Positions 8,978 to 16,637 of a stretch of 45,348 nt of DNA are shown piece by piece (the stretch's first letter is position 1; each line of letters opens with the position of its first letter). A program made the translations under genes and the position numbers. Under the pieces are notes generated by a model. That model was given only the letters and a program-made list of their open reading frames with translations. It ran no database searches and had not been told where the DNA came from. This stretch comes from JAYEIA01 sp964472505. GTDB taxonomy: Bacteria; Bacteroidota; Bacteroidia; Bacteroidales; JAADGE01. The stretch is taken from positions 1 to 45,348 of the forward strand of contig CAYYQW010000025.1 in the NCBI GenBank assembly GCA_964472505.1. Direction: 5' to 3'.

Positions 8978-10033
8978 TTGCATATCTCGGCGGAAGAAGA
9001 CAAATTTGCCGATTACATTAAGCCATCAAAAAACGTGAGCAATCAACCCAAAGTAAGCGTCATATTACCGTATTTTAATGCCGAAGAACGATTGGCATTA
9101 TCCATAGAATCTGTTTTAAACCAAAGCTTTACGGATTTTGAATTGCTTTGTGTGAATAATAATTCTACGGACAACAGCTTGGCGATTGCAGAAGCGTTTG
9201 CAAAAAAAGATTCTCGAATCAAACTTTTATCTGAAAGTAAACAAGGAGTTGCCTATGCTTCTGAAACCGGTTTAAAAGCATCATGCGGCAGCTTTATTGC
9301 CCGCACCGATGCCGATGATATTTGCCGATATGACCGACTTGAGAAGCAATATAATTTTCTGAAAGAAAACCCGGATTATCAAGCCATTGGCAGCCAAGCA
9401 GAATTCACGGGTCCGGAAGGCAAACACGGGATGCAGCATTTCGTGAATAAAACCAATGCTCGCATAAGCCACCAAGAGATTTTTCTTTATCAGTTTTCGG
9501 AACTGCAAATTATAAATCCCACCTTGTTTTTCCGAAAAGAAACTGCCGAAAAATACGGCTACTATAAACACGGTGATTTTCCGGAAGATTATGAAATGTT
9601 TTTGCGATGGTTGAGTAAAGGCGTAAAATATTATAAAATACCGGAAAAACTTTTGCAATGGCACGACTCACCCGGCCGACTCACCCGAACAGATCCGCGT
9701 TATGCTTTTACGGCTTTCTACAAAACCAAGTCGCCGTATATTGCCGAATATTTACGAAAAAATAATCCGCATCATCCGAAAGTTGCAATATGGGGTGCCG
9801 GCAGACGCTCCGGAAGGCGTGCCCGTATGCTGAAAGAACACGGTTTGGAAATAGATTTTTATATTGATATTGCCGAAACAAAAGATTACGCTAAATATTA
9901 CAAAGAGATAACAAAAGCCGGAGATTTCTTTATTCTGGTTTATGTGGCTAAAAGAGATGCCGATGTTTTCATATCCGAATACTTGGAAAGCAGAGGTTTT
10001 GTTAACGGAAAAGATTTTCTTATTGTAGCTTAA
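8978..10033 (+). CDS. Family 2 glycosyltransferase
   Basis: Cytoplasmic GT-A fold glycosyltransferase of up to 351 residues; it transfers a sugar from a nucleotide donor, acceptor unknown. Family signs: KVSVILPYFNAEERL at the start of the fold, NNNSTDNSL, and the metal-binding DADD motif (RTDADDICRYDRL). The C-terminal third (KVAIWGAGRRSGRRARML...IDIAETK) looks like a small Rossmann-like nucleotide-binding tail. The start is uncertain: TTG 8978 gives the longest frame, but that TTG is the end of a TAATTTTG promoter-like box, and GTG 9035 would start the protein just ahead of the GT2 fold. It stands alone between the divergent protease and the LysM gene, not in a polysaccharide cluster. Confidence 0.88.
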   Translation: MHISAEEDKFADYIKPSKNVSNQPKVSVILPYFNAEERLALSIESVLNQSFTDFELLCVNNNSTDNSLAIAEAFAKKDSRIKLLSESKQGVAYASETGLKASCGSFIARTDADDICRYDRLEKQYNFLKENPDYQAIGSQAEFTGPEGKHGMQHFVNKTNARISHQEIFLYQFSELQIINPTLFFRKETAEKYGYYKHGDFPEDYEMFLRWLSKGVKYYKIPEKLLQWHDSPGRLTRTDPRYAFTAFYKTKSPYIAEYLRKNNPHHPKVAIWGAGRRSGRRARMLKEHGLEIDFYIDIAETKDYAKYYKEITKAGDFFILVYVAKRDADVFISEYLESRGFVNGKDFLIVA

Positions 10034-10081
10034 AGCATTAACTTTAGCAGCCAAAATATTAACTTTCAATTTATAATAAGC

Positions 10082-11947
10082 ATGAAACATTTTATCGGAT
10101 TCATAATCGTTTTGCTCTGTGGTTTGCAACTTTCAGCTCAAGTTGCCGTAGAAAAATCCAATACAGTTATAAAGTCGGAAGGGAAATCGTTCTATATTCA
10201 TACAGTCAAGCAAGGCCAAACATTGTACTCTGTTTCAAAAGCCTATGATGTATCGCAAAAAGACATTCTAAAAGCTAATGATATTGAAATTGCAAACCTA
10301 AAAGTAGGCCAAAAACTAATGATTCCGGTTTTGAACCCGGTAAATAATCAAGCATCGGATGAAGCAAAATTCCGCTATCATAAAATAGAAAAAGGTGAAA
10401 CCTTATACTCCATAGCGAAACGATATAATGTTGCCACAGAAACTCTTTTGGCCTTTAACCCTAAAAGCCGTTACGGTCTGCAAATAGGCCAAGTGCTTAC
10501 CATACCAAATAACCGACAAGGCCATGCCGATCAAGAAGACTCTAACTTTCATTACCATACCGTTGTTTCGGGCGAAACCCTTTTCTCATTGTCTCAGCAA
10601 TACGGGATAAGTATTAAACAAATACAACTGTTTAACCCTGAAACCAAAACGGAACTAAAAGCAGGAACAACCCTAAAGTTACCCAAAAGCAGTTATGCCG
10701 AAGCTGAAAAACTGCCGGTTTCGAAATACGGTGACCCGAAACGGCCCACCGGAATAGCCGATCCAAACTATTTTGTAGAAGAAGGCATAAGCCCCTGCTT
10801 TAATTTCCAATACAGAAGCAATAAGAAATTCAAAGTAGCTCTTATGCTGCCGCTGTTTATTGAACAAAACTTACAGACAATCAGAAATTATGACGGCAAG
10901 CCGGGTTCAAGAAAATTTATCGGTATTTCTGATCGTTTCATCGAGTTTTATGAAGGAGCCATGCTGGCCGTAAATCAATTAAAATATGAAGGTGTATCAA
11001 TTGATTTGCACGTATTTGACACCCAAAACAGCGAAACCGAAGTTTATAAAATACTGAACGACAATGATTTTTCGGCCTTCGATCTGATTATAGGCCCGGT
11101 TTACTCGAAAAACTTCGAAATTGTAGCTCGTGCAGCCAAAAGGTACCGAACGAATATTATTTCACCTTTATCAAAAAACACCGGTAATCTTATTAATAAT
11201 CCTTTTGCATTTCAAGCAATACCTTCCGATGCAACTCAAATAAGAAAAACATCCGATCTGATAAGCAAATTGTATGACTCAACAGTAGTTATTGTGCATA
11301 ACGGAACCAAAGAAGAGTTATCGGATATTGACCTCTATAAGAAAAAATTGGTAAGATCATTTGCATCGCGCGATGACATTGATGAAATTGCCGTAAAGAT
11401 TATTGACTTCAATTTTGGAGGCAAGAAAAATCTTGAAGACGCATTCTCACTTGCTCAAAAAAACATTGTGCTTGTACCCGATAATAAGGAAGCATTCGTA
11501 ACCAACGTAGTGGAACAACTGTATCTGTTCTCCGAAGATTATGACATTAGCCTGATTGGATCTCCGAGTTGGGAAAATTTTCAAAACCTTGATATTTCGC
11601 ACTTGCGCCGAATGTCCTTCAATTATGCATCTCCTTTTTATGTTGACTACAATCACTGGAAAACAAAACAATTCATTAAAAAATACCGAAATACTTACAA
11701 AACCGAACCCGGGCTTTCTGCATTCCAAGGTTATGACATCAGTTACTTCTTTTTGAGTGCTTTAAAAGATTACGGAAAAAATTTTCAGTTTTGTTTACAA
11801 AAATATGATACGCAAACTAAGCAGAAAGGTATAATTTTTGATTTTAGTTTTACCAGAACAGGAACATTTAACGGTTTTGAAAATAAAGGCGTACATTTTT
11901 TAACATACGGTGCTGATTATCAATTAAAAGAAACAAGAATTCAATAA
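10082..11947 (+). CDS. Three-LysM protein fused to a periplasmic-binding fold
   Basis: Exported protein of 621 residues, probably periplasmic and cell-wall associated. A signal peptide (1-20) is followed by three LysM peptidoglycan-binding repeats at about 38-83, 98-142 and 157-201; each has the Y-x-V-x-x-G-x-T/E-L-Y/F-S-x-S/I core. Residues ~250-610 resemble the type I periplasmic-binding fold of branched-chain amino acid receptors (FKVALMLPLF..., LIIGPVYSKNFE, NIISPLSKNT, AFQGYDISYFF). There is no transporter gene nearby, so this is more likely a wall-linked sensor or scaffold than a transport receptor. YfiR follows after 64 bases without a terminator, suggesting a joint transcript. Confidence 0.88.
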   Translation: MKHFIGFIIVLLCGLQLSAQVAVEKSNTVIKSEGKSFYIHTVKQGQTLYSVSKAYDVSQKDILKANDIEIANLKVGQKLMIPVLNPVNNQASDEAKFRYHKIEKGETLYSIAKRYNVATETLLAFNPKSRYGLQIGQVLTIPNNRQGHADQEDSNFHYHTVVSGETLFSLSQQYGISIKQIQLFNPETKTELKAGTTLKLPKSSYAEAEKLPVSKYGDPKRPTGIADPNYFVEEGISPCFNFQYRSNKKFKVALMLPLFIEQNLQTIRNYDGKPGSRKFIGISDRFIEFYEGAMLAVNQLKYEGVSIDLHVFDTQNSETEVYKILNDNDFSAFDLIIGPVYSKNFEIVARAAKRYRTNIISPLSKNTGNLINNPFAFQAIPSDATQIRKTSDLISKLYDSTVVIVHNGTKEELSDIDLYKKKLVRSFASRDDIDEIAVKIIDFNFGGKKNLEDAFSLAQKNIVLVPDNKEAFVTNVVEQLYLFSEDYDISLIGSPSWENFQNLDISHLRRMSFNYASPFYVDYNHWKTKQFIKKYRNTYKTEPGLSAFQGYDISYFFLSALKDYGKNFQFCLQKYDTQTKQKGIIFDFSFTRTGTFNGFENKGVHFLTYGADYQLKETRIQ

Positions 11948-12011
11948 ATTGAAACCTTTAATATTAAAACTGCGTATATTCTTTTACATAAGGCACAAAA
12001 AATCAAACACA

Positions 12012-12509
12012 ATGAAAAAAGCTATTTTAACATTTTTTTTAGCCGCATTCTTTATTAATTTACAAGGACAAGAAGCCAAATTTCAAGCCATGTCGGTATA
12101 TGACTTTACACGTATGCTTCAATGGCCGGAAGAATACAGACAAGGGGACTTTTACATTAAAGTTATCGGAAATTCGGATATTTTTGATGAAATAGAAGCA
12201 TTTACCAAAGATAAACGTGTAAGAGGCGAACAAAAGATTGTTGTAGAAAGGGTTTCAGGCACCAACCCCGGCAAATGCCACATCCTCATAGTTACTGAAT
12301 CGGAAAGTACAAAGCTCAATGAAATATTGACCAATATTGACCAAAAAGGAACCTTAGTCGTTACCCAAAAAACGGGATTAACCCACAAAGGAGCCGGAAT
12401 TTCTTTTATTCAAGACGGGAAAGGACGCTACCGATATAATTTAGCCAATATTTCCGACAAACAAATTACGGTCAGTACCTCATTTAAACAAATAGGGGAA
12501 GAAAATTAG
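12012..12509 (+). CDS. YfiR family periplasmic protein (DUF4154)
   Basis: Small exported protein of 165 residues. ATG 12012 is chosen because it begins a clear signal peptide (MKKAILTFFLAAFFINLQGQ); the frame continues 21 codons upstream without one. The body follows the YfiR pattern: VYDFTRMLQWP near the start, IKVIGNSDIFDEI, CHILIVTESE, a TLVVTQKTG strand and GAGISFI, then the C-terminal NLANISDKQITVSTSFKQI. In Pseudomonas, YfiR sits in the periplasm and inhibits the membrane diguanylate cyclase YfiN/TpbB. Here the next gene, past a strong terminator, is a membrane HAMP-GAF-PAS protein with no GGDEF domain. YfiR membership is fairly sure; its partner here is inference. Confidence 0.88.
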   Translation: MKKAILTFFLAAFFINLQGQEAKFQAMSVYDFTRMLQWPEEYRQGDFYIKVIGNSDIFDEIEAFTKDKRVRGEQKIVVERVSGTNPGKCHILIVTESESTKLNEILTNIDQKGTLVVTQKTGLTHKGAGISFIQDGKGRYRYNLANISDKQITVSTSFKQIGEEN

Positions 12510-12531
12510 TCATTTGTTGATATTTACCATT

Positions 12532-12569
12532 AAAAAATGCCGGGTACCCAGTTGTATCCTGCATTTTTT
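12532..12569 (+). terminator. Intrinsic terminator after yfiR-like gene
   Basis: Perfect 9-base outer stem AAAAAATGC / GCATTTTTT, a one-base mismatch, then a 6-base inner stem GGGTAC / GTATCC (one G-U) with loop CCAGTT. The A-run and T-run on the two sides allow it to work in both directions, but only the plus-strand genes flank it. Confidence 0.8.
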
Positions 12570-12673
12570 ATATCCAAAAACCAACTTATAAAAAATAGGC
12601 CGGTATATGGAACATAAAATATTAATATAAGTAAGATATATTTCCATTAAGTTTTAGTATTTTCTAAAAACAC

Positions 12674-12730
12674 TTTACAGAAATAAATATATTTCTTATC
12701 TTTGGTCATTATATTCACCGGTTATATTTG
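12674..12730 (+). promoter_or_regulatory. Overlapping tandem promoters of the HAMP-GAF-PAS gene
   Basis: First: TTTA (12674-12677), 19-base spacer, TATCTTTG (12697-12704). Second: TTTG (12701-12704), 18-base spacer, TATATTTG (12723-12730). The last four bases of the first -7 box are the -33 box of the second. The second promoter would start transcription within a few bases of the ATG at 12740, giving an almost leaderless mRNA. Confidence 0.6.
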
Positions 12731-12739
12731 TAAAAGCTT

Positions 12740-14845
12740 ATGAATAAGCGACTAAGATTAACAATAGCAGCAAAAACAGCTCTGGGATTCGGCGTTGTAA
12801 TCCTCTCGGTATTAATATCCTATACGCTAATCTACAACATGCTGCTGGTCAATAAAGAAAAAACCGATGAGTTAAGCCAAGAAATCATTCCTTCGCTTTC
12901 TGCCATCAACTCTTATGCACTGGTGGTAAACCAATCCAAAAACCTGATAAAAAACTGGGTGCTTTACGACAGTTTTGATGACACGCCCAAAAAGCGACAA
13001 CTTAAAGACATCAATCAAAATAAATACCCGGCACTGAAAGAAACGCTTAACGAGCTTTCAAAAAAATGGGAACCGGAAAACAGAACGCTGCTAAATGAAA
13101 TAACAAAAGAAACCGATAAAATTTTCAGCAGCCATGCAAAAATAATGAGGGATTTAGACTCCTTTGAAAAATATAATGACCAACTCCTGATTGGGCGTTA
13201 CAAATCCGATGTGGAAGAAGGCAATCCCATGATGCGCCAAACCGACAGCGTGCTTACCAAATTGGACAAGCTGCGCAGTCATACGCGACAATTGGTAGTA
13301 GAATCGAGTGAAGAAATGCAGAAATCCTTCATCAACCTAAGGGTGCGCATTATTATTTCTGTGGTTATACTAATTCTGCTCATCGTATTTATTGCTTATA
13401 TAACAGCTGATTCACTAATCAGGCGCGTTCGCTATATCAATAAAAAAATAAAACGATTGGCCGAAGGACAACTGCCCGAAGAAGAAGCCGAAACCGGAAA
13501 AGATGAAATAGGTAAAATGGCCGGTTCAATCAACAAACTAATTAAAGGCCTTAAAGAAAAAGCAGAATTTACCGAAGAAATCGGGAAAGGAAACTTTAAT
13601 ATTTACCTTTCGGCAAGCAAAACCGATGTTCTGGGAACGGCACTCACCGAAATGAGAAACAGCCTGGAAAAAGCCTCGCAGGAAGCTGAACTCAGAAGGA
13701 TAGAAAACCAACAACGTACATGGTCATCGCAGGGTATTGCCAAGTTTAACGAAATTATACGCGAATACGGCGATGATGCAAAAAAATTCTATGTCGTTAC
13801 CATAAGTGAACTTACAAAATATTTAGATGCCCAAATTGGCGGACTTTATATTGTAACCAAAGATGAAAATGAAGCGGACGAGGATGCCCGTATTAATCTT
13901 GAAGGTTTTTACGCCTACGGAAGAAATAAATTCGAGCAAAAAACCATAAAACCCGGCGAAAACCTTGTCGGGCAATGCTATTGGGAGAAAGAAACCATTT
14001 TCATGACCGATATTCCGAAAGGCTATGTGGAAATATCCTCCGGACTGGGACAAGATGATCCCAAAAGCCTTTTAATTGTTCCGCTTAAACTCAATGAACA
14101 AGTTTACGGTATAGTAGAAATAGCGTCTTTAAACGTCTTTGAAGACTATCAAATAGACTTTGCAGAGAAAACCGGAGAAATTATTGCCTCAACGATATCC
14201 AACCTAAAAATTAGCCAAAAAACAGCCGTGCTTTTGGAGGAATCCAATGAAAAATCGGAACGGCTTGCCAAACAAGAGGAAGAAAGCCGGCGTGCTATTC
14301 AGGAATTGGAAAAAGCCAAAGAAGAACTGCTTAAAAAAGAGAAGGCAAAAGATAAGAAGTTTTCGCGCATCGAAGATGAATATAAAAATGAAATACGAAC
14401 TTTAGAAAAGAAACTCAAGCTCAACGAAGAAAATTTAGAAAGCAACGAGGAACAACTCAAAAAATATATGGAAGTGCTCAACAGCTCGCTCATGATTATT
14501 GAAACCGACATGAACAAGCAAATTTTGAGAACCAACAAACGCTTTATAAATACTGTGGGCATATCGTATCTGGATATTTCCGGAAAATCCTTAGACAAAT
14601 TTCTGGAGCACGAGCGCACTAACTCAAAAGAGTATATTGAAGTATGGCGTAAGCTAAAAGAAGGGAAAAGTGCCGAATTGATTAACGAGTACTATTTCCA
14701 AGGCAAGAAAATGGTTTTCAGAGATACTTATACCCCTTTCCGTTCAGCGAATAATGAGTATTACAAAGTCATGATTGCCTCAGTAAAACTTGAGGAATAC
14801 GATGACAACAAGCAAGAAAATACAAATCAAAAGCAGACGGATTAG
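12740..14845 (+). CDS. Membrane 4HB-HAMP-GAF-coiled coil-PAS protein without output domain
   Basis: Inner-membrane sensor-like protein of 701 residues. Order: TM1 (about 14-36), a helical periplasmic four-helix-bundle-like sensor (37-200), TM2 (201-222), HAMP (222-275) with a second HAMP-like stretch (276-315), GAF (about 340-490; ending FAEKTGEIIASTISN), a long coiled coil (492-578) and a PAS domain (about 576-685). I find no histidine kinase, phosphatase, GGDEF or methyl-accepting region, so output must pass through partner binding. The upstream gene encodes a YfiR-type periplasmic protein, the kind of molecule that elsewhere controls a HAMP-bearing membrane enzyme. It has its own tandem promoters and lies after a terminator. 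Domain calls are good; function is unknown. Confidence 0.88.
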   Translation: MNKRLRLTIAAKTALGFGVVILSVLISYTLIYNMLLVNKEKTDELSQEIIPSLSAINSYALVVNQSKNLIKNWVLYDSFDDTPKKRQLKDINQNKYPALKETLNELSKKWEPENRTLLNEITKETDKIFSSHAKIMRDLDSFEKYNDQLLIGRYKSDVEEGNPMMRQTDSVLTKLDKLRSHTRQLVVESSEEMQKSFINLRVRIIISVVILILLIVFIAYITADSLIRRVRYINKKIKRLAEGQLPEEEAETGKDEIGKMAGSINKLIKGLKEKAEFTEEIGKGNFNIYLSASKTDVLGTALTEMRNSLEKASQEAELRRIENQQRTWSSQGIAKFNEIIREYGDDAKKFYVVTISELTKYLDAQIGGLYIVTKDENEADEDARINLEGFYAYGRNKFEQKTIKPGENLVGQCYWEKETIFMTDIPKGYVEISSGLGQDDPKSLLIVPLKLNEQVYGIVEIASLNVFEDYQIDFAEKTGEIIASTISNLKISQKTAVLLEESNEKSERLAKQEEESRRAIQELEKAKEELLKKEKAKDKKFSRIEDEYKNEIRTLEKKLKLNEENLESNEEQLKKYMEVLNSSLMIIETDMNKQILRTNKRFINTVGISYLDISGKSLDKFLEHERTNSKEYIEVWRKLKEGKSAELINEYYFQGKKMVFRDTYTPFRSANNEYYKVMIASVKLEEYDDNKQENTNQKQTD

Positions 14846-14869
14846 CACAAATACAAACAATTTGAATGC

Positions 14870-14897
14870 AGCAAAAAGGCGCCCGCCAAATTTTGCT
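14870..14897 (+). terminator. Probable terminator after the HAMP-GAF-PAS gene
   Basis: Arms AGCAAAA (14870-14876) and TTTTGCT (14891-14897) with an inner GGC/GCC pairing, located 25 bases after the stop codon. The T-run is inside the stem rather than after it, so the call is moderate. Confidence 0.45.
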
Positions 14898-14957
14898 TTG
14901 TAAATCAAATACATTAACCAAAACTTTCGTTAGTTATTCAAAATCACAAACAGACTT

Positions 14958-16025
14958 ATGCATAAAAAAATTAATTACATATTGCTGCTTACAGCAGTTT
15001 TAGTATTTTTCGGAATTAAACATAATCAGGCTCAGGAACTTGTAGGAGACTCTCCGGTGGTTTGGTACAGTCCCGAGCAAGCCGACAGCCTTTTCAAAGA
15101 GCAGCCTAAACCCATGCTTATCAGTGTTTATACCGAATGGTGCAGTTGGTGTAAACACATGATGAAAACGACTTTTGCCTCACAGGGAATAGCCGGCTAC
15201 ATTAATCGGCATTTTATTCCGGTGCGCTTTGATGCCGAAACCAATGATACCATTACTTTTAAAGGAAAAACATACATTAATAAAGGTGTGGGCAAAAAAC
15301 CCAAACATGAGTTTGCGGATTATCTTCTGGCCGGCAGATTCTCATTTCCCACCGTTGTGTATATTGATCCTAAGGGAAAAAAATACCCGGTAGCCGGCTA
15401 CCAAGACGTAAAAAACATAGAGCCTTATCTGATTTATTTTGCAGAATCAATTTATCATAATATTCCCTTGGATTATTTTGTATCCGATTATATTTTTAGC
15501 TATTCAGACAGATTTAAAGAGGAACTTGAAAAAATAAAGAAACAAAACCCGGAGCAATTTTCGTTTCCGGATACAAGCGGTGTACTAAAAACATACAGCC
15601 TGCAAGAAGCCGAAGCCTTAAGTAAGAAAAACAAAAAGCCTGTTTTCATAATGCTTTCGGTGGAATGGTCTGTAAGCTCTAAAATCTTCAAAAAAATTGT
15701 ACTGAAAAACCCGGAGGTTACAAAACGAATGAATCAGCACTTTTATACGGTTCTGTTTGACGCGGCATCACAAGAGCCACAAGAATTTCTGGGAAAAACA
15801 TTTCATGGCGGAAAACAAACCGGCCACCCTCACGAACTCACACGCGCATTGCTCAAGCAAAATTTTATGTTCCCGGCTTTTACGGCCATCAGCCCCGATA
15901 ATCAACTTATTACCGAGCTGCACGGGTATATACACAGCTCACAATTCATAAATATATTGGAATATTACGGGGAAGGAAACTACAAATCAATGACTTATCA
16001 AGAATTTATAAATACAAAAAATTAA
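14958..16025 (+). CDS. Exported protein with two thioredoxin-like domains, second one degenerate
   Basis: Exported protein of 355 residues with a signal peptide (1-26). The first thioredoxin-like domain (about 34-165) has a CxxC active site, EWCSWCK, with C62 and C65, and the cis-proline segment FSFPTVVYIDPKG. The second (about 212-345) repeats the layout, but its active site reads EWSVSSK, so both cysteines are serine (S238, S241); its cis-proline segment FMFPAFTAISP is kept. The first domain can act as a periplasmic disulfide reductase or chaperone; the second can only bind. It stands alone between two probable transcription units, converging on the HAD gene with a 19-base gap. Confidence 0.88.
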   Translation: MHKKINYILLLTAVLVFFGIKHNQAQELVGDSPVVWYSPEQADSLFKEQPKPMLISVYTEWCSWCKHMMKTTFASQGIAGYINRHFIPVRFDAETNDTITFKGKTYINKGVGKKPKHEFADYLLAGRFSFPTVVYIDPKGKKYPVAGYQDVKNIEPYLIYFAESIYHNIPLDYFVSDYIFSYSDRFKEELEKIKKQNPEQFSFPDTSGVLKTYSLQEAEALSKKNKKPVFIMLSVEWSVSSKIFKKIVLKNPEVTKRMNQHFYTVLFDAASQEPQEFLGKTFHGGKQTGHPHELTRALLKQNFMFPAFTAISPDNQLITELHGYIHSSQFINILEYYGEGNYKSMTYQEFINTKN

Positions 16026-16044
16026 AATTCAGACAGCATAAATC

Positions 16045-16470
16045 TTAGCTCCCGAAACCAAAGAAACGGAACATGCGCTGCAAGAAGTTGTCGTTCTGTA
16101 TTCGGTCTTCAATTTGTTTGAAGTTGACTTTATTCTTTCCGAGTGTTTCCCATATTTTGCTCCAGCCGGGGAATCCGCCAAAATTTCTGTCATCAATAAA
16201 TAAATCGGCGGCAATTTTTCTGGAGGCATTTTGCGGGTCGAAAGGCTCATCGGGAAAGCTGTTGTTAACGGCATAAAAGTTTACGCCGTTTTGCTTACAG
16301 AAGCTTACGGCCTCCTCAAGCAAATCACCGGTTCGGAAGGTCCAAAGTATTAGTTTATGCCCGTCTTTTTCAAGCTGTTTTAAAGTTTCAAAAGCAAATA
16401 ATTTAGTTTTGCCTATTTTAGGATACTCGTGCTCCACAATGGTTCCGTCAAAATCAACTGCAATTATCAT
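16045..16470 (-). CDS. Small HAD-superfamily phosphatase (BT0820-like)
   Basis: Cytoplasmic HAD-fold hydrolase of 141 residues. The motif I loop is DFDGT with D6 and D8 as nucleophile and acid; motif II is LWTFRTG, and the acidic motif IV is LFIDDRN, which fits the short cap-less subfamily known from Bacteroides BT0820. The substrate is unknown. The C-terminal ~30 residues after WETLGK are charged, with an aromatic end (FRFFGFGS). On the minus strand the start codon lies only about 16 bases downstream of an intrinsic terminator that ends a short leader RNA (see 16486-16563), so expression probably depends on read-through of that terminator. Confidence 0.85.
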   Translation of the reverse strand: MIIAVDFDGTIVEHEYPKIGKTKLFAFETLKQLEKDGHKLILWTFRTGDLLEEAVSFCKQNGVNFYAVNNSFPDEPFDPQNASRKIAADLFIDDRNFGGFPGWSKIWETLGKNKVNFKQIEDRIQNDNFLQRMFRFFGFGS

Positions 16471-16485
16471 TGTATTTTTTTATTA

Positions 16486-16563
16486 AAGAAAAAGCACCCG
16501 AAAGCCGGGTGCCTCATTCCATTAACCTAAACCTTAAAACTATGAAATTAATTACTACTATCA
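16486..16563 (-). ncRNA. Probable short leader RNA or sRNA upstream of the HAD gene
   Basis: A self-contained transcription unit on the minus strand: promoter (16600-16570), about 75-80 transcribed bases, then a hairpin with arms GCACCCG (16512-16506) and CGGGTGC (16500-16494) followed by TTTTTCTTT. It contains the segments CATAGTTTTAAGG, GGTTTAGGTT and GAATGAGG, the first and last of which recur in the protease leader at 8.8 kb. It may be a terminator-attenuated leader of the HAD gene or a free sRNA. I recall similar elements in Bacteroidota but cannot name an Rfam family. Confidence 0.5.
16494..16512 (-). terminator. Intrinsic terminator just upstream of the HAD start codon
   Basis: 7-base perfect stem GCACCCG/CGGGTGC, loop of five bases, followed on the minus strand by TTTTTCTTT. 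It ends the short RNA and leaves only about 16 bases to the HAD start codon. Confidence 0.75.
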
Positions 16564-16569
16564 ACAACT

Positions 16570-16600
16570 CAAAGGTACGTACAGATTTTTGATTTACAGT
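16570..16600 (-). promoter_or_regulatory. Promoter of the short leader RNA
   Basis: Minus strand: ACTG (16600-16597, one base off TTTG in each of two positions), 19-base spacer, TACCTTTG (16577-16570), an exact -7 box. Confidence 0.6.
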
Positions 16601-16637
16601 CTAAATTTCTATTAAGAAATGTTAAAAAAATGAAAAA

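Noticed and set aside
16542..16592. Plus-strand 16-codon frame beginning MKLITT next to the short RNA
   Set aside because: It lies antisense to the leader RNA, and its sequence is explained by the minus-strand motif and promoter box; no plus-strand promoter was found.
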